Shown: in pieces, positions 23,239 to 32,115 of the stretch
Layout: the number at the start of each line of letters is the position of its first letter
Numbering within the stretch: the first letter of the stretch is position 1
Source: an uncultured Treponema sp.
GTDB taxonomy: Bacteria; Spirochaetota; Spirochaetia; Treponematales; Treponemataceae
Direction of reading: 5' to 3'
Length of the DNA stretch: 41,792 bases
Assembly: GCA_947167345.1 (NCBI GenBank)
Contig: CAMVHR010000004.1
Coordinates: 1-41,792, forward strand
Position numbers and translations under genes: made by a program
The notes under the pieces: model-generated
Database searches by the model: none
Seen by the model: the letters and a program-made list of their open reading frames with translations, nothing else
Told to the model about the DNA's origin: nothing

Positions 23239-24697
23239 TTTCACTACCCCTCAATGAAGGATTAAATGCATCCCGAAGTCCGTTACCAAATTCATTAAAG
23301 CATACAAGCAGAATGGAAATGAATGCTGCAGGGAAGAATAGGGCGTGTGGATATGAGGATAGTGTATCACGTGCAGCATTGAGCATTGTTCCTACACTTG
23401 TGATTGTGTCGGAATCAAGGTCTACAATGCCAAGATATGACAGGCTTGCTTCGCTGAAAATTACACCTGGAATGGTAAGGACAGAAACAGTTATGATAAA
23501 GCCAATTGCATTCGGCAATATGTGTCGGAATATGAGGCGGCTGTCTTTTGCACCGAGCGTGCGGCTTGCATTTATGTAGTCCTGCCCTTTGAAGCGGTAG
23601 AATTGAGCGCGTACCGTAGAAGAAACTCCAATCCATCCGTAAAATACAAATGCAAAGAACAATGCTGCAATGGGGCCTAGTTTTTTTGCAAGATGAATTT
23701 GGAACAGAACCATTGTTACCTGAGTTGGTACTTCATATACAATATCTTTTATTCGTTCAAAAATTAAATCGAATGTTCCACCGTAATATCCTTCAAGAGC
23801 TCCTATGATAATGCCTATAAAAAGATTTACTGCCGAAACAATGATGCTAAGAGCAAGAGAAAGTCTTGCTCCGTGTGCAAGGCGTGTGAAAATATCGTAC
23901 CCAGAAGTGTCAGTGCCAAATAAAAAATGAGCGTAATGACCATGCGTGTAATAGTACCATTCTTTATATAAAACTCGCGTTTCGTACTGTTCTCCATTCA
24001 TACGCATGATATAATAAGCATTGCCATCGGCTGAATTGCTATCTTTTAAGAATATATCTTGAAAGCTTCCGTTTGCATCCTTTATTGCCTGTCCCTTTGC
24101 ATCAGTTTTAAACCATGCGTTAGGATCATTTTTGTATGTACTGCTGGCAACTTTTTTCTGGTCTAGGACAGGGTAAAAAAGTTTTCTTCCTGTTTGTTTT
24201 TCATAATTGCAGGCATCTTGATATTCTTTTTTTGAAAGAAGCATCGATACCCACCCTGTCCTTTCGTAAGTGTCTATTTTTATTTTGTACCAGACCTGAG
24301 ATCTGTTTGCAACAAAATGCTCTTTTTCTCCATAAAGCTTTTTTACTGCACCTGGAATATTTAAAAGATACTGGTAAGTCTGTAGATTTACCTCTGCATT
24401 TTTACATCCGTCCCAGAATCCAAGTTTTGAAAAAAGATTATTCTTTGGTGTGACATAAGCGTAGTAGGCATCTTTATCTGTAATTTTATAAGGTGAAAAA
24501 ATAGGTGCAAAGAATGCGTAAATAAATAAAACAAGAATGATAAAAAAACATATTACAGAACCGCGGTTTGTTACAAAGCGAGTGAGGGCATCTTTTAGAT
24601 ATCCTGTCGGCTTAGTCTGGAATGACTGTTCCTGCATGATATTGTCGTTCTGAACAAATTTAAATTTTTCTTTTGGGATGTCAGTTTCAAAGTTCAT
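23231..24697 (-). CDS. oppC: Oligopeptide ABC transporter permease OppC with an enlarged periplasmic loop
   Basis: A 488-residue permease. The first membrane helix is at 47-66 and the BPD_transp_1 core begins after HFLFGTDTSGYDIFTR (257-272), including the EAA loop INASRTLGAKDSRLIFRHILPN. The segment 75-255, about 180 residues, replaces the usual short first periplasmic loop. It contains VWYKIKIDTYERTGWVSM, which recalls an SH3b-like fold, and many Tyr/Trp. The ATG at 24697 is preceded by GGGAGGA at about 10 nt and is preferred to the upstream in-frame ATG at 24742, which lies within oppB. The gene overlaps the oppB stop by 11 bp. Confidence 0.92.
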   Translation of the reverse strand: MNFETDIPKEKFKFVQNDNIMQEQSFQTKPTGYLKDALTRFVTNRGSVICFFIILVLFIYAFFAPIFSPYKITDKDAYYAYVTPKNNLFSKLGFWDGCKNAEVNLQTYQYLLNIPGAVKKLYGEKEHFVANRSQVWYKIKIDTYERTGWVSMLLSKKEYQDACNYEKQTGRKLFYPVLDQKKVASSTYKNDPNAWFKTDAKGQAIKDANGSFQDIFLKDSNSADGNAYYIMRMNGEQYETRVLYKEWYYYTHGHYAHFLFGTDTSGYDIFTRLAHGARLSLALSIIVSAVNLFIGIIIGALEGYYGGTFDLIFERIKDIVYEVPTQVTMVLFQIHLAKKLGPIAALFFAFVFYGWIGVSSTVRAQFYRFKGQDYINASRTLGAKDSRLIFRHILPNAIGFIITVSVLTIPGVIFSEASLSYLGIVDLDSDTITSVGTMLNAARDTLSSYPHALFFPAAFISILLVCFNEFGNGLRDAFNPSLRGSENE

Positions 24698-25652
24698 TTG
24701 TTTTGCTTCCTCCCATTCTAATTCTTGGGTCAATAAATCCATAACTTAAATCACTTACGATGCCTGCTGCAAGTCCGATTGTAACGTAGAACATGCTGAT
24801 TGCCATAAAAACACTATAGTCTTTTACAGCAATGGACTGGACATAGGTCTTGCCAATGCCGGGCACTGCAAATATCTGCTCGATTATCATGGAACCGCCA
24901 AGAATACCGATGAAGTTTCCTAAGAAAGACGGCATGAGCGGCACAAAAGAATTGCGCAATGCATGACGCACTGTAGCTTGTGTTCTTGTCAGTCCCTTTG
25001 TGCGTGCCAAAAGCATGTAGTCACTTGTAAGCTGTTCTGTAAGTTCTGCACGTATTAAACGCATGTTGCCTGCAATTGGTCCGAATGAAAGTGCAAGGAC
25101 TGGCATTATTGCACTGTGAAGCATTGGCCATGAAAAATAATCTGTGCCGTCTTTGAATATTAGCGGACATAAGTTGAGTTTGTAGCCTATAAAATATTGA
25201 AGCAAGAATGCATATACAAATGATGGTACTGAAATGAAAAACATTATGAATATCTGGATGATGTGGTCTTGCCATTTGTTTTTGTTGACGGCTGCAATGA
25301 TGCCGAATGTAATGCCGATTGGTAGTGAAAAAATTACGGATAGTACATTTACATAGATTGTGGCAGGAAGTTTGCTTACCAGATATTCAGAAACAGGTTG
25401 AAGGAAGGTGCCCATTGTAGTACAAAAACCCCAATCTCCGTGCATTATGTTTTTTAAGAAAATGGAATACTGTACTATAATGGGCTTGTTATATCCCCAT
25501 GCTTCCCTCATGTCCTCAAGGGCTTTGCTGTACCCCCCTTGTACAGCCTGCACTGAATTAGGTAACATCCTTATTAGAACAAAGAGAAGTGTCATTATGA
25601 TGAACAGGCTGACAATTAGCAGTGCGATTCTTTTCAGTATGTATCTAAGCAT
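24687..25652 (-). CDS. oppB: Oligopeptide ABC transporter permease OppB
   Basis: A 321-residue inner-membrane permease of normal length. It starts MLRYILKRIALLIVSLFIIMTLLFVLIRMLP, the typical OppB N-terminal helix, and has the EAA loop LLARTKGLTRTQATVRHALRNSFVPL. GSMIIEQIFAVPGIGKTYVQSI and the YGFIDPRIR ending are family hallmarks. With OppC it forms the translocation path for peptides. GGAG is 6 nt before the ATG and the gene begins 22 nt after the oppA stop. Confidence 0.95.
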   Translation of the reverse strand: MLRYILKRIALLIVSLFIIMTLLFVLIRMLPNSVQAVQGGYSKALEDMREAWGYNKPIIVQYSIFLKNIMHGDWGFCTTMGTFLQPVSEYLVSKLPATIYVNVLSVIFSLPIGITFGIIAAVNKNKWQDHIIQIFIMFFISVPSFVYAFLLQYFIGYKLNLCPLIFKDGTDYFSWPMLHSAIMPVLALSFGPIAGNMRLIRAELTEQLTSDYMLLARTKGLTRTQATVRHALRNSFVPLMPSFLGNFIGILGGSMIIEQIFAVPGIGKTYVQSIAVKDYSVFMAISMFYVTIGLAAGIVSDLSYGFIDPRIRMGGSKTNEL

Positions 25653-25674
25653 ATCATACTCCTGCCGTTCAAAA

Positions 25675-27648
25675 TCAGTATTTTAACTGATTGTTGTTTT
25701 TCTGACAGTAGGCATCCCATTCTGCATCATCCATGGAATACTTCAGTTCTTCCAATCCTCCGTAGCCTACAAGTGGGTTAATGTAATGATCTGCACCTTG
25801 TATTAGCCGCTGAGAAATAAGACTGCTTGAATTCTGATAGTACAATGGAATCAGATTGTAATATGACAGCAGTTGTTTTTCTATATTTGCAAAAATAATG
25901 TTTTTGATATTTATATCTGCAGCTGCATAAGAACCGGAATTCAGTTCTGTATTCCAGTCAAATAAAGTGTGTGTAATGTTTTTTCCATTTATATTAATTG
26001 TACAGGTTTCTTTTTTTGGGTAAAAACCATATTCATTCAAGAAATCAGGATCGCAATAGCAAGTGGTCATTTTATATGGAGCATAAGTTGCACCTCCCCA
26101 TAGTGTCATGGCTAGGTCTACTTTGCCGTTCCGCATGTTTTCATAATAGTTTTCATCAACAACAAATTTGATGTTGACTTTATTTTCAAGATCTGTGCCT
26201 TGTGTGGCATTGTTAATTGATTCCTGAAGGAATGCGACAGCCCGTTTAAGACCTTCATTGTCAACGGTCATGTGAATGTCTATCTGCACTTTGTCAGTTG
26301 GCTTAATGTCTCCGTTCTTTAATGCTTGATCGTATGCTTTCTGAAAGTATTCTCTTGCTTTGTCTTTATTGTATCCTGTTATGTCTGTTATATTTGTTGT
26401 TTCGTAAAAATCACATAAAATCTGTTTTGCAGGTTCTGAATCCCTGTAGCGGAGATTTGTTTCAGGATCGCAGATGTATGCATTCGTAAAAAGACCATAT
26501 CCTGGATCAGAACCTATTGCAACTGTAGAAACATACTTTTCCCTGTCTATTGAAAGAGAAACTGCATGGCGGAAATCTTTGTATGAAATGATTGAGTGAT
26601 TAATGCCTTCTGTCTCTTCATCTTTAAGCGATTTTTTGTCTATGTTGAAGCTCAGCTTTACAGTATATGTTGACGGTGTAATGATTCTATACTCGCTGTT
26701 GCCGTATTTATCCATGTCTACAGAACTTAACCCTTCCTCGTCAAGCTTGCCCTGCAGGAAAAGATTTAATGAAGTCGTATGCTCTGCAATAAATTGAATG
26801 TATATGTTTGTTGTTTGGTAATAGTCTTTGTCTTTGAAAGCTTCCCATCCGAACCATTTTTCGTTGCGCTCAAACTTTATGTATTTTTCTGCCTGATATT
26901 CTGCAATCTTGTAAGGTCCGTAAGAAGAAAACTTATCTATATCTGTTCCGTAGGAACTTTTGATTATGTCGCCACTCTGCTTTTTATTTGCTTCATAAAG
27001 GTCTTCTTTTAATAGTGGAATTGGTGAGTTGTAAATTAATAAAAACTCTGAAAGCGGAACTGAAAGAACTAAAGTGTAGGAGTAGTCATTGTTTTTTATA
27101 AAGCCTACATTTTCCCATTCTGTTTCGCCGTTGTAATATTTTTCAGCATTTGCAATGACCATGTTATCTGAATAATAACCAGAGGCACGGTAATTTTTCA
27201 TCTGGGGGTTCAGGAATTGTTTTAGGGAATATTCAAATGTGTCTGCATTTATTGGTGTTCCATCCTGCCATGTTATGTCATTTCTGAAATTAAAACGCCA
27301 TGCATATCCCTTTTGTGCATCTAGAGGAATGTTATATATCGTGTTTCCTGCATAGTCGGCAGTAACATCTATAGGAAGTTCTGTTGCCATGCTGCATATT
27401 ATGTCAACATCATCTTTTGTTTCGTTAAGAACGTAACGGTAAAGTCCGTCAGATGCAAAATCATAAATTGTAGCTTCATATCCCATTTGATAATCTGTAG
27501 GACTCCATGTGTTTGGAGCAAGACTTGTTATTCTGTATGTATATGTTTTTTCTGCTGATTCTGTCTTTTTTTTGCAACCTGAAAGAAATAGAACTGAGGC
27601 ACAGAGTGCAAAACCCAATAATCCCACTGATTTTTTTGTAATATACAT
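25675..27648 (-). CDS. oppA: Oligopeptide-binding lipoprotein OppA
   Basis: A 657-residue solute-binding protein of the SBP_bac_5 family. The signal peptide ends LSGC (Cys25), so it is a lipoprotein. WRFNFRNDITWQDGTPINADTFEYSLKQFLNP is the family signature; FRHAVSLSIDREKY and AREYFQKAYDQAL are further blocks. It captures peptides for OppBCDF and is first in the operon. The length is greater than the usual 540. The ATG is behind a GGGGG stretch. On the minus strand TTGCAA, 17 nt, AAAAAT around 27710-27685 may be a promoter, though a weak one. Confidence 0.93.
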   Translation of the reverse strand: MYITKKSVGLLGFALCASVLFLSGCKKKTESAEKTYTYRITSLAPNTWSPTDYQMGYEATIYDFASDGLYRYVLNETKDDVDIICSMATELPIDVTADYAGNTIYNIPLDAQKGYAWRFNFRNDITWQDGTPINADTFEYSLKQFLNPQMKNYRASGYYSDNMVIANAEKYYNGETEWENVGFIKNNDYSYTLVLSVPLSEFLLIYNSPIPLLKEDLYEANKKQSGDIIKSSYGTDIDKFSSYGPYKIAEYQAEKYIKFERNEKWFGWEAFKDKDYYQTTNIYIQFIAEHTTSLNLFLQGKLDEEGLSSVDMDKYGNSEYRIITPSTYTVKLSFNIDKKSLKDEETEGINHSIISYKDFRHAVSLSIDREKYVSTVAIGSDPGYGLFTNAYICDPETNLRYRDSEPAKQILCDFYETTNITDITGYNKDKAREYFQKAYDQALKNGDIKPTDKVQIDIHMTVDNEGLKRAVAFLQESINNATQGTDLENKVNIKFVVDENYYENMRNGKVDLAMTLWGGATYAPYKMTTCYCDPDFLNEYGFYPKKETCTININGKNITHTLFDWNTELNSGSYAAADINIKNIIFANIEKQLLSYYNLIPLYYQNSSSLISQRLIQGADHYINPLVGYGGLEELKYSMDDAEWDAYCQKNNNQLKY

Positions 27649-27738
27649 TTTATCCCCCTATGATTTTATCCCTAGTAAAGTATTTTTACATGAAAAAGCT
27701 ATTTTTGCAATACTGGAAGGATGAGGGGTACAGATATA

Positions 27739-27775
27739 TACCCGATAACACTAAAAACAGTGGTGTTATCGGGTA
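27739..27775 (-). terminator. Perfect 13-bp hairpin between the chemoreceptor gene and oppA
   Basis: TACCCGATAACAC (27739-27751), loop of 11, GTGTTATCGGGTA (27763-27775). It begins 14 nt after the chemoreceptor stop on the minus strand. The 3' side lacks a long T run, but stem length and location support termination between the chemoreceptor and opp transcripts. Confidence 0.7.
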
Positions 27776-27789
27776 AAAATGTTTTGGAA

Positions 27790-29895
27790 TTATACTTTAA
27801 ATTTGTCTACTTCGTTGCCAATGTGTTCTATAGAAACTTTTACTTCTTCTGAAAGTTCTGAAAGTACAGAGCCTGTTTCGTTTATTTTACGTGCACCATC
27901 AGACATTTCGCTCATGCCGTCTTTAATATTGAACGTTGCATCCTGCAAATTCTTAATTGCGTCAAGAATTGACTTGTTGCCTTCGCTCATTTCGTAAGAA
28001 GCAGTTTTGACCTCGTTGGAAGTTTCGTTCATTGTGTTAAGTGCAATGGAAATTTGTTTTGAACCTTCGTTCTGTTCCTTCATTGCACAAGAAATTTCCT
28101 TTACAAGATTTGAAGTATAGTTTATTCCGCTGGAAACATCGTTGAATGCTTCTGATGCCAGTTGTGAGATTGAAACAATTTCTTCAATTGCGTTTGTAAT
28201 TTTTGTAAGTTCATTACCAATTGTCTGAGACTGAGAACTGGAATCTTCTGATAATTTACGGATTTCATCAGCAACAACGCTAAAGCCTTTGCCAGCTTCG
28301 CCTGCGTGAGCTGCTTCAATAGCCGCATTCATGGCAAGAAGATTTGTCTGTTCTGCAATGCTTGAAATGACAGTATTAGCTTCTTTCAATGCCTGACTTT
28401 CGCGTTCAATATCATCAATCTTCAGGTTTACTTCGTTCTGCCGTTCAACACCGAGTATGGCTTTTTTCTCAAGTTCATAAAACGCTACGCTCATTTTCTC
28501 AACAGATGCAGAAACTGTTGTGATGTTTCCAATCATCTCTTCGACGGCAGCGCTTGCCTGTGTTACGCTCGATGCCTGTGATTCAATCATTTTGTTAAGC
28601 GAATCAATATTGCCTGCAATTTCGTTCACGGCGTTTGCAGTCTGCGTTACGCTGTCATCCTGCACTGCGACACTTTTATCCATAGATTCAATCTTTGTGA
28701 TAATCTGCGTAATTGCTGCCATTGTGTCGGTTGTGCTGTCGTTTAAAAGTTCTCCTGCATTTACAAGTTGTGATTTTGCATCTTTCATTGCAGAGATGAT
28801 TGATTGCAATTTTTCTGCAAACAGGTTAAAGCCTTCTACAATGCGTCCAATTTCATTGTTTGATTTTACAGCGATTCTTTTTGTTAAATCCGCATCGCCT
28901 GTGGCAATGCCGCGAATAGTGTCTTCAACCGTAGCAAGAGGCTTTGTTGAGGCATAGATTACCACGCCTGTAACAACAAGCAGTGAAATTACCAACAGGA
29001 GCATTCCAAGAGTAAGTGCCTTTAAGATGGCGGTTTCGGCTGCAAAAAGGCTTTGCTTGTAGAATACGAGAACAAGAGTCCAAGGCGAATAGTCAATGGG
29101 TTTAGAAAAATAAATAACGTTATGTCCTTTGCCCAGCTTCCCTTCAAAGATTTCTGCTTTCTGGGTTTTATACATATTTACAATTGCAGAATAGGAGTCT
29201 GGAAAATTCGCCTTTGTCTTGTCAAATTCTGCTTTTACTTTTTCAATGTCTGAGCTGCTTGAGCCAACATAACTTCCATCGCTTCCGTAGAGTACTCCAA
29301 AACCCAAGTCGTGCAAATCCATTTCGCGCAGCAATTCATTCAGAACGTCAGGATCAAGAGAACCATAAAAAAGTCCGACAGGGCGTCCATTTACTTTTAT
29401 TGCCTTACAGACGTGCATTGAAATATTCCCTGTGGAGCGTGCAATTGTTGGATTATCTATATAATAGTCTGCTCCACTCATGATTGCCTTAAAGTAATCT
29501 CTGTCGCTTACATCGTGTTCTGCGCCTTTGTCTGTCCAGTTGTGGCCTTTTGCATTTACATAGCCAATGTAGTTAAAACATCTTGGTCTTGTGGCAACGG
29601 CATCTGCCATAAACTTTATGACAGCTTCATCATCCTGACTTTTTGCGGCTTCTGACTGTACATAATATTCAAGAGATGCAAAATAATAATCAACCAAATG
29701 ATCAATGCTGATTGAAGCCTGATTTGCCAATTCGTTGGATTCAACTAAAACGGTGTCTTTGATATTGCGTTTTGCAATTTCTGCGGTAATAAACATTTGT
29801 AGTGAATTCAAACCGATTACCATTGCACCCAGAATTGTGACAATCACCAAAAAGAGTTTTTTCCCTTTTGTTTTCTTTCCTTTTACTGTGTCCAT
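27790..29895 (-). CDS. Methyl-accepting chemotaxis protein with periplasmic Cache domain
   Basis: A 701-residue chemoreceptor. TM1 is at about 12-34, a dCache-type sensor follows (about 40-285; YIGYVNAKGHNWTDKGAEHDVSDRDYFKAIMSG, GRPVGLFYGSLDPD), and TM2 lies at about 290-313. The HAMP segment is at 314-366, then the signalling domain with the hairpin tip [34 protein letters not shown] near 515-550. Cache domains usually bind small metabolites or amino acids; the ligand here is unknown. The ATG at 29895 is preceded by GGAG at 7 nt; the in-frame ATG 14 codons upstream lies over the -10 box TATAAT (29941-29936). It is transcribed singly and is followed by a strong hairpin. Confidence 0.95.
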   Translation of the reverse strand: MDTVKGKKTKGKKLFLVIVTILGAMVIGLNSLQMFITAEIAKRNIKDTVLVESNELANQASISIDHLVDYYFASLEYYVQSEAAKSQDDEAVIKFMADAVATRPRCFNYIGYVNAKGHNWTDKGAEHDVSDRDYFKAIMSGADYYIDNPTIARSTGNISMHVCKAIKVNGRPVGLFYGSLDPDVLNELLREMDLHDLGFGVLYGSDGSYVGSSSSDIEKVKAEFDKTKANFPDSYSAIVNMYKTQKAEIFEGKLGKGHNVIYFSKPIDYSPWTLVLVFYKQSLFAAETAILKALTLGMLLLVISLLVVTGVVIYASTKPLATVEDTIRGIATGDADLTKRIAVKSNNEIGRIVEGFNLFAEKLQSIISAMKDAKSQLVNAGELLNDSTTDTMAAITQIITKIESMDKSVAVQDDSVTQTANAVNEIAGNIDSLNKMIESQASSVTQASAAVEEMIGNITTVSASVEKMSVAFYELEKKAILGVERQNEVNLKIDDIERESQALKEANTVISSIAEQTNLLAMNAAIEAAHAGEAGKGFSVVADEIRKLSEDSSSQSQTIGNELTKITNAIEEIVSISQLASEAFNDVSSGINYTSNLVKEISCAMKEQNEGSKQISIALNTMNETSNEVKTASYEMSEGNKSILDAIKNLQDATFNIKDGMSEMSDGARKINETGSVLSELSEEVKVSIEHIGNEVDKFKV

Positions 29896-30067
29896 ATATA
29901 TTCTCCAAATTGAATTTTTTTTAATTCCGCGAGTCATTATAACAATAATGTGAAAAAATGGTATAATTTTCTAAAAAAAAGTATAGATTTCCATTAAATA
30001 TAACAATTTTTTAAAGATTTCCAAAAACTTTTGTTACTAATAGCTACTCAAAGCTAAAGAAGAGCGT

Positions 30068-30137
30068 TATAATATTCTTGTGCAGGTTTGATCCGTTCGG
30101 TAGGAACGAACCATGCTACACCTTCAAGTATAGGTGT
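30068..30137 (+). other. Possible promoter and structured leader before an rpn remnant
   Basis: TATAAT at 30068-30073 is followed by two small hairpins: CGTTC-ggtag-GAACG (30094-30108), with outer GGTT/AACC pairing, and ACACCT-N8-AGGTGT (30118-30137). The rpn-derived frame starts immediately afterwards. No -35 box is convincing. The structure may be a regulatory leader, a small RNA or a chance product of decayed sequence. Confidence 0.3.
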
Positions 30138-30382
30138 GATGAGAATAAAAAAGTAGACCTGAAAGACAGTTCTGTCGTGAAGGTCTTTAACTGTACAGCT
30201 TACGAAAACGAAAAGAATGAAGAGGTGCAGGAATTTCTAAGATTCGTGCAGACGGGAAAACCAGAGTCAGACCTGACGAGGGAGATTGAGAACATGGTAG
30301 AACACTTGCACAGGCTGTTGAATTGCCACTGGAAAAAATCGAGGAGCTGGCAGCTGAGTTGGCGAATTTGCAAAGTAAATAG
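30138..30382 (+). pseudogene. Rpn-family nuclease remnant (C-terminal part, frameshifted and internally deleted)
   Basis: The frame DENKKVDLKDSSVVKVFNC..YENEKNEEVQEFLRFV..PESDLTREIENMVE (30138 to about 30303) matches the Rpn C-terminal region seen again at 33661-33800. Near 30303-30311 the frame shifts and a segment is missing. The last 19 codons (PLEKIEELAAELANLQSK, to 30382) match the extreme C-terminus of the intact Rpn gene at 34209-35111. The N-terminal nuclease core is absent. This is the debris of an older rpn copy. Confidence 0.75.
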
Positions 30383-30403
30383 CACTTAATTTCACAGAAA
30401 ACA

Positions 30404-30444
30404 AAGACCCGCAGGAAAATCTGAGCGACTTTCCTGTGGGTCTT
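30404..30444 (+). terminator. Hairpin after the first rpn remnant
   Basis: AAGACCCGCAGGAAA (30404-30418) pairs with TTTCCTGTGGGTCTT (30430-30444): a 15-bp stem with one G-T pair. The sequence after it is T-rich from 30463. It occupies the same place as the terminators after the two later rpn copies. Confidence 0.6.
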
Positions 30445-30505
30445 GTTGTGTTAAAGGATTTTTCATTTTTTTTCACCTTTTCTATACGAAAATAAGCAAT
30501 TCAGA

Positions 30506-30583
30506 ATGTTGAAGCCGCGTCTTGACGGCACCTTCAAGGCAATCTTTACTCAAGACACGGATGACTCGCGGAATGCAAAGAGT
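30506..30583 (+). pseudogene. Rpn-family nuclease remnant (N-terminal 26 codons)
   Basis: MLKPRLDGTFKAIFTQDTDDSRNAKS corresponds to the start of the intact Rpn protein (MLNPRLDSTFKAIFTQNSEESHKALKS). After about 30583 the homology stops and the frame runs 12 unrelated codons to a TAA at 30617. The matching C-terminal half appears 3.1 kb downstream at 33661, beyond the AT-rich cassette, so the gene was probably interrupted here. Confidence 0.7.
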
Positions 30584-30619
30584 ATACACTGCAGAAGAAA
30601 AAGAAAAATTAGAATCTAA

Positions 30620-30826
30620 TTCTTATACGTTGTAACAGAAGAATCTAAAAAAACATGGACAGAAGGAGGAGTTTTAGTATTCCATAATTCAAATGCATTA
30701 CCCCTCCTTGCCCCATCTTTTTTCCATAATGCTGCTTATCATTATTTTAAGGATTGCCAAATTGAAAGTCATATGCCAGAATTTATGCCATATAATTCTT
30801 ATACATTCAATTTTAACTTTTATTGA
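30620..30826 (+). pseudogene. Remnant of an unrecognised protein, C-terminal 68 codons
   Basis: An uninterrupted frame without a start codon encodes FLYVVTEESKKTWTEGGVLVFH..APSFFHNAAYHYFKDCQIESHMPEFMPYNSY..NFY and ends at TGA 30824-30826. The composition is protein-like. It lies between the rpn break and the XRE gene, which suggests an earlier member of the mobile cassette that lost its 5' end. No family is recognised. Confidence 0.35.
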
Positions 30827-30830
30827 AAAG

Positions 30831-30900
30831 TAGCTATGTTCGCAACTATTAGCTAAAATTCTATAATTTTGTAACCGAAATAGGAATTATGTGCTATAAT
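30831..30900 (+). promoter_or_regulatory. Promoter region and possible operator of the XRE cassette
   Basis: TTCGCA (30839-30844), 17-nt spacer, TATAAT (30862-30867); a second TATAAT lies at 30895-30900. Two copies of TAGCTA (30831-30836 and 30850-30855) flank the first -35 box and could bind the XRE repressor encoded just downstream. Confidence 0.4.
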
Positions 30901-30923
30901 ATATAGTGATAGGAGTAACAATT

Positions 30924-31301
30924 ATGAGTATGAATGAGGTTATTGCTATGAACATCAGCAATCTTCTCAAGTCATCTAAGAAAAAGCAGCAGGATTTGGC
31001 AGATGCGCTCAATATGCCAAAGCAGACTATAAGCAAAATGCTTAATGGAGCAAGAATGATTTCGGCTCCAGAACTGAGTAAGATTGCAAACTATTTCAGT
31101 GTTTCAATGGATTCTCTCGTGCAGGAAAAAACACAGATTGCTTATTCCCCAATTAAACTTTTTATGGGAGAAGTAAAATCTGCTGGCGGTAAGGCTGCGA
31201 TTGAAACTGCAGAAAAACTTATGGATTTGTATTCATTCCATCACAAATTTCAGACAAAAGAATACATAGATAAATGCAATCAGGTATGGAGTGATGAATA
31301 A
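30924..31301 (+). CDS. XRE-family helix-turn-helix regulator (antitoxin-like)
   Basis: A 125-residue protein. Residues 10-64 form an HTH_3/XRE domain: MNISNLLKSSKKKQQDLADALNMPKQTISKMLNGARMISAPELSKIANYFSVSMDSL. The remaining 60 residues are helical (GGKAAIETAEKLMDLYSFHHKF). The ATG at 30924 follows AGGAG at 8 nt; the earlier GTG is in the leader. It overlaps the zinc-peptidase gene by 8 bp. XRE plus ImmA/IrrE-type pairs act as repressor and anti-repressor peptidase in mobile elements, and as antitoxin partners in toxin-antitoxin loci. It probably represses its own cassette. Confidence 0.85.
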   Translation: MSMNEVIAMNISNLLKSSKKKQQDLADALNMPKQTISKMLNGARMISAPELSKIANYFSVSMDSLVQEKTQIAYSPIKLFMGEVKSAGGKAAIETAEKLMDLYSFHHKFQTKEYIDKCNQVWSDE

Positions 31302-32112
31302 ACTTATAGAAAACTGTTTGTTCTTAAAAGACAAAGACCGCTTTAATATCCTTAGAACTAAAGCTTCTGATTTTCGAAACACCTTTATTGGTGAAACCAT
31401 AGTCCGTGATAGCATTTTTGATGTAATTCAAAACTATGTAAAATCAAAAGAACATGAAATTAAGCTTTTGAAGTTTCCTATTGATGATACTGAACTTTGG
31501 GCTTTTACCTGCCTTAAGGACGGTATCATTTTTGTTACAATCAATACTGCACTTCCATTAAATAATCAGATTTTTGCTGCAGCACATGAACTTTATCATA
31601 TTTATAAATATATAGAAGATTCTCAGGAAGAATACATCGAAAAAGGTTCAATCCTTACAAGAAAGGATTTTGATGAAGAAGATGTATCTGAAGAAGACAG
31701 AGAAGCCAATGCTTTTGCTGCTTTGATTCTAGCTCCTAAAGAACAGATAGAAAAACAGATTAAAATTACTGGCCGTGAATTTACAGATTCTGATTTATAC
31801 GATCTTATTCACTTTATGGATTATTTTGCAATGCCATATAAAGGAATGGTTTTAAAGCTTTTTGAATGTGGCCGCTATAATGAGGAACAAGCAGATATTC
31901 TTTTAAAATCAGAAAGCCGAAAAACTCTTGAAGAAGCATATATTCATGACTGTGGTACTAGATGGCTTGAACCAACATTTGAGAATAATCTTGCTTCTCT
32001 AAAAGCCTTAGTTGAATTAAATCTTAATTCACATAATATAACTGATTCACGTGCAAAAGATGATTTAGAATTCCTTATAGATTTGGAAGAAAAGTTTAAG
32101 AAACAGGTGTAA
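31294..32112 (+). CDS. ImmA/IrrE-family zinc metallopeptidase
   Basis: A 272-residue protein (COG2856 type). The zinc site is AAAHELYHIYKY, with the HExxH motif at His98-Glu99-His102, and a third ligand is likely at Glu137 in EEDREANAFAALILAP, the family's E-x-x-AN-x-FA block. Known members cleave XRE-type repressors (ImmA on ImmR, IrrE on DdrO), so the upstream regulator is the expected substrate. The ATG follows GGAG closely and overlaps the XRE stop by 8 bp; the PIN-like gene begins 3 nt after its stop. Base composition is markedly AT-rich compared with the flanks. Confidence 0.9.
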   Translation: MNKLIENCLFLKDKDRFNILRTKASDFRNTFIGETIVRDSIFDVIQNYVKSKEHEIKLLKFPIDDTELWAFTCLKDGIIFVTINTALPLNNQIFAAAHELYHIYKYIEDSQEEYIEKGSILTRKDFDEEDVSEEDREANAFAALILAPKEQIEKQIKITGREFTDSDLYDLIHFMDYFAMPYKGMVLKLFECGRYNEEQADILLKSESRKTLEEAYIHDCGTRWLEPTFENNLASLKALVELNLNSHNITDSRAKDDLEFLIDLEEKFKKQV

Positions 32113-32115
32113 GGA

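Noticed and set aside
24698..24742. OppC start at the upstream ATG
   Set aside because: It would overlap oppB by 56 bp, and the ATG at 24697 has the GGGAGGA.
30078..30389. Intact 103-codon gene
   Set aside because: Its first 20 codons run through small hairpins and its end is out of frame with the Rpn C-terminus; it is a frameshifted rpn remnant.
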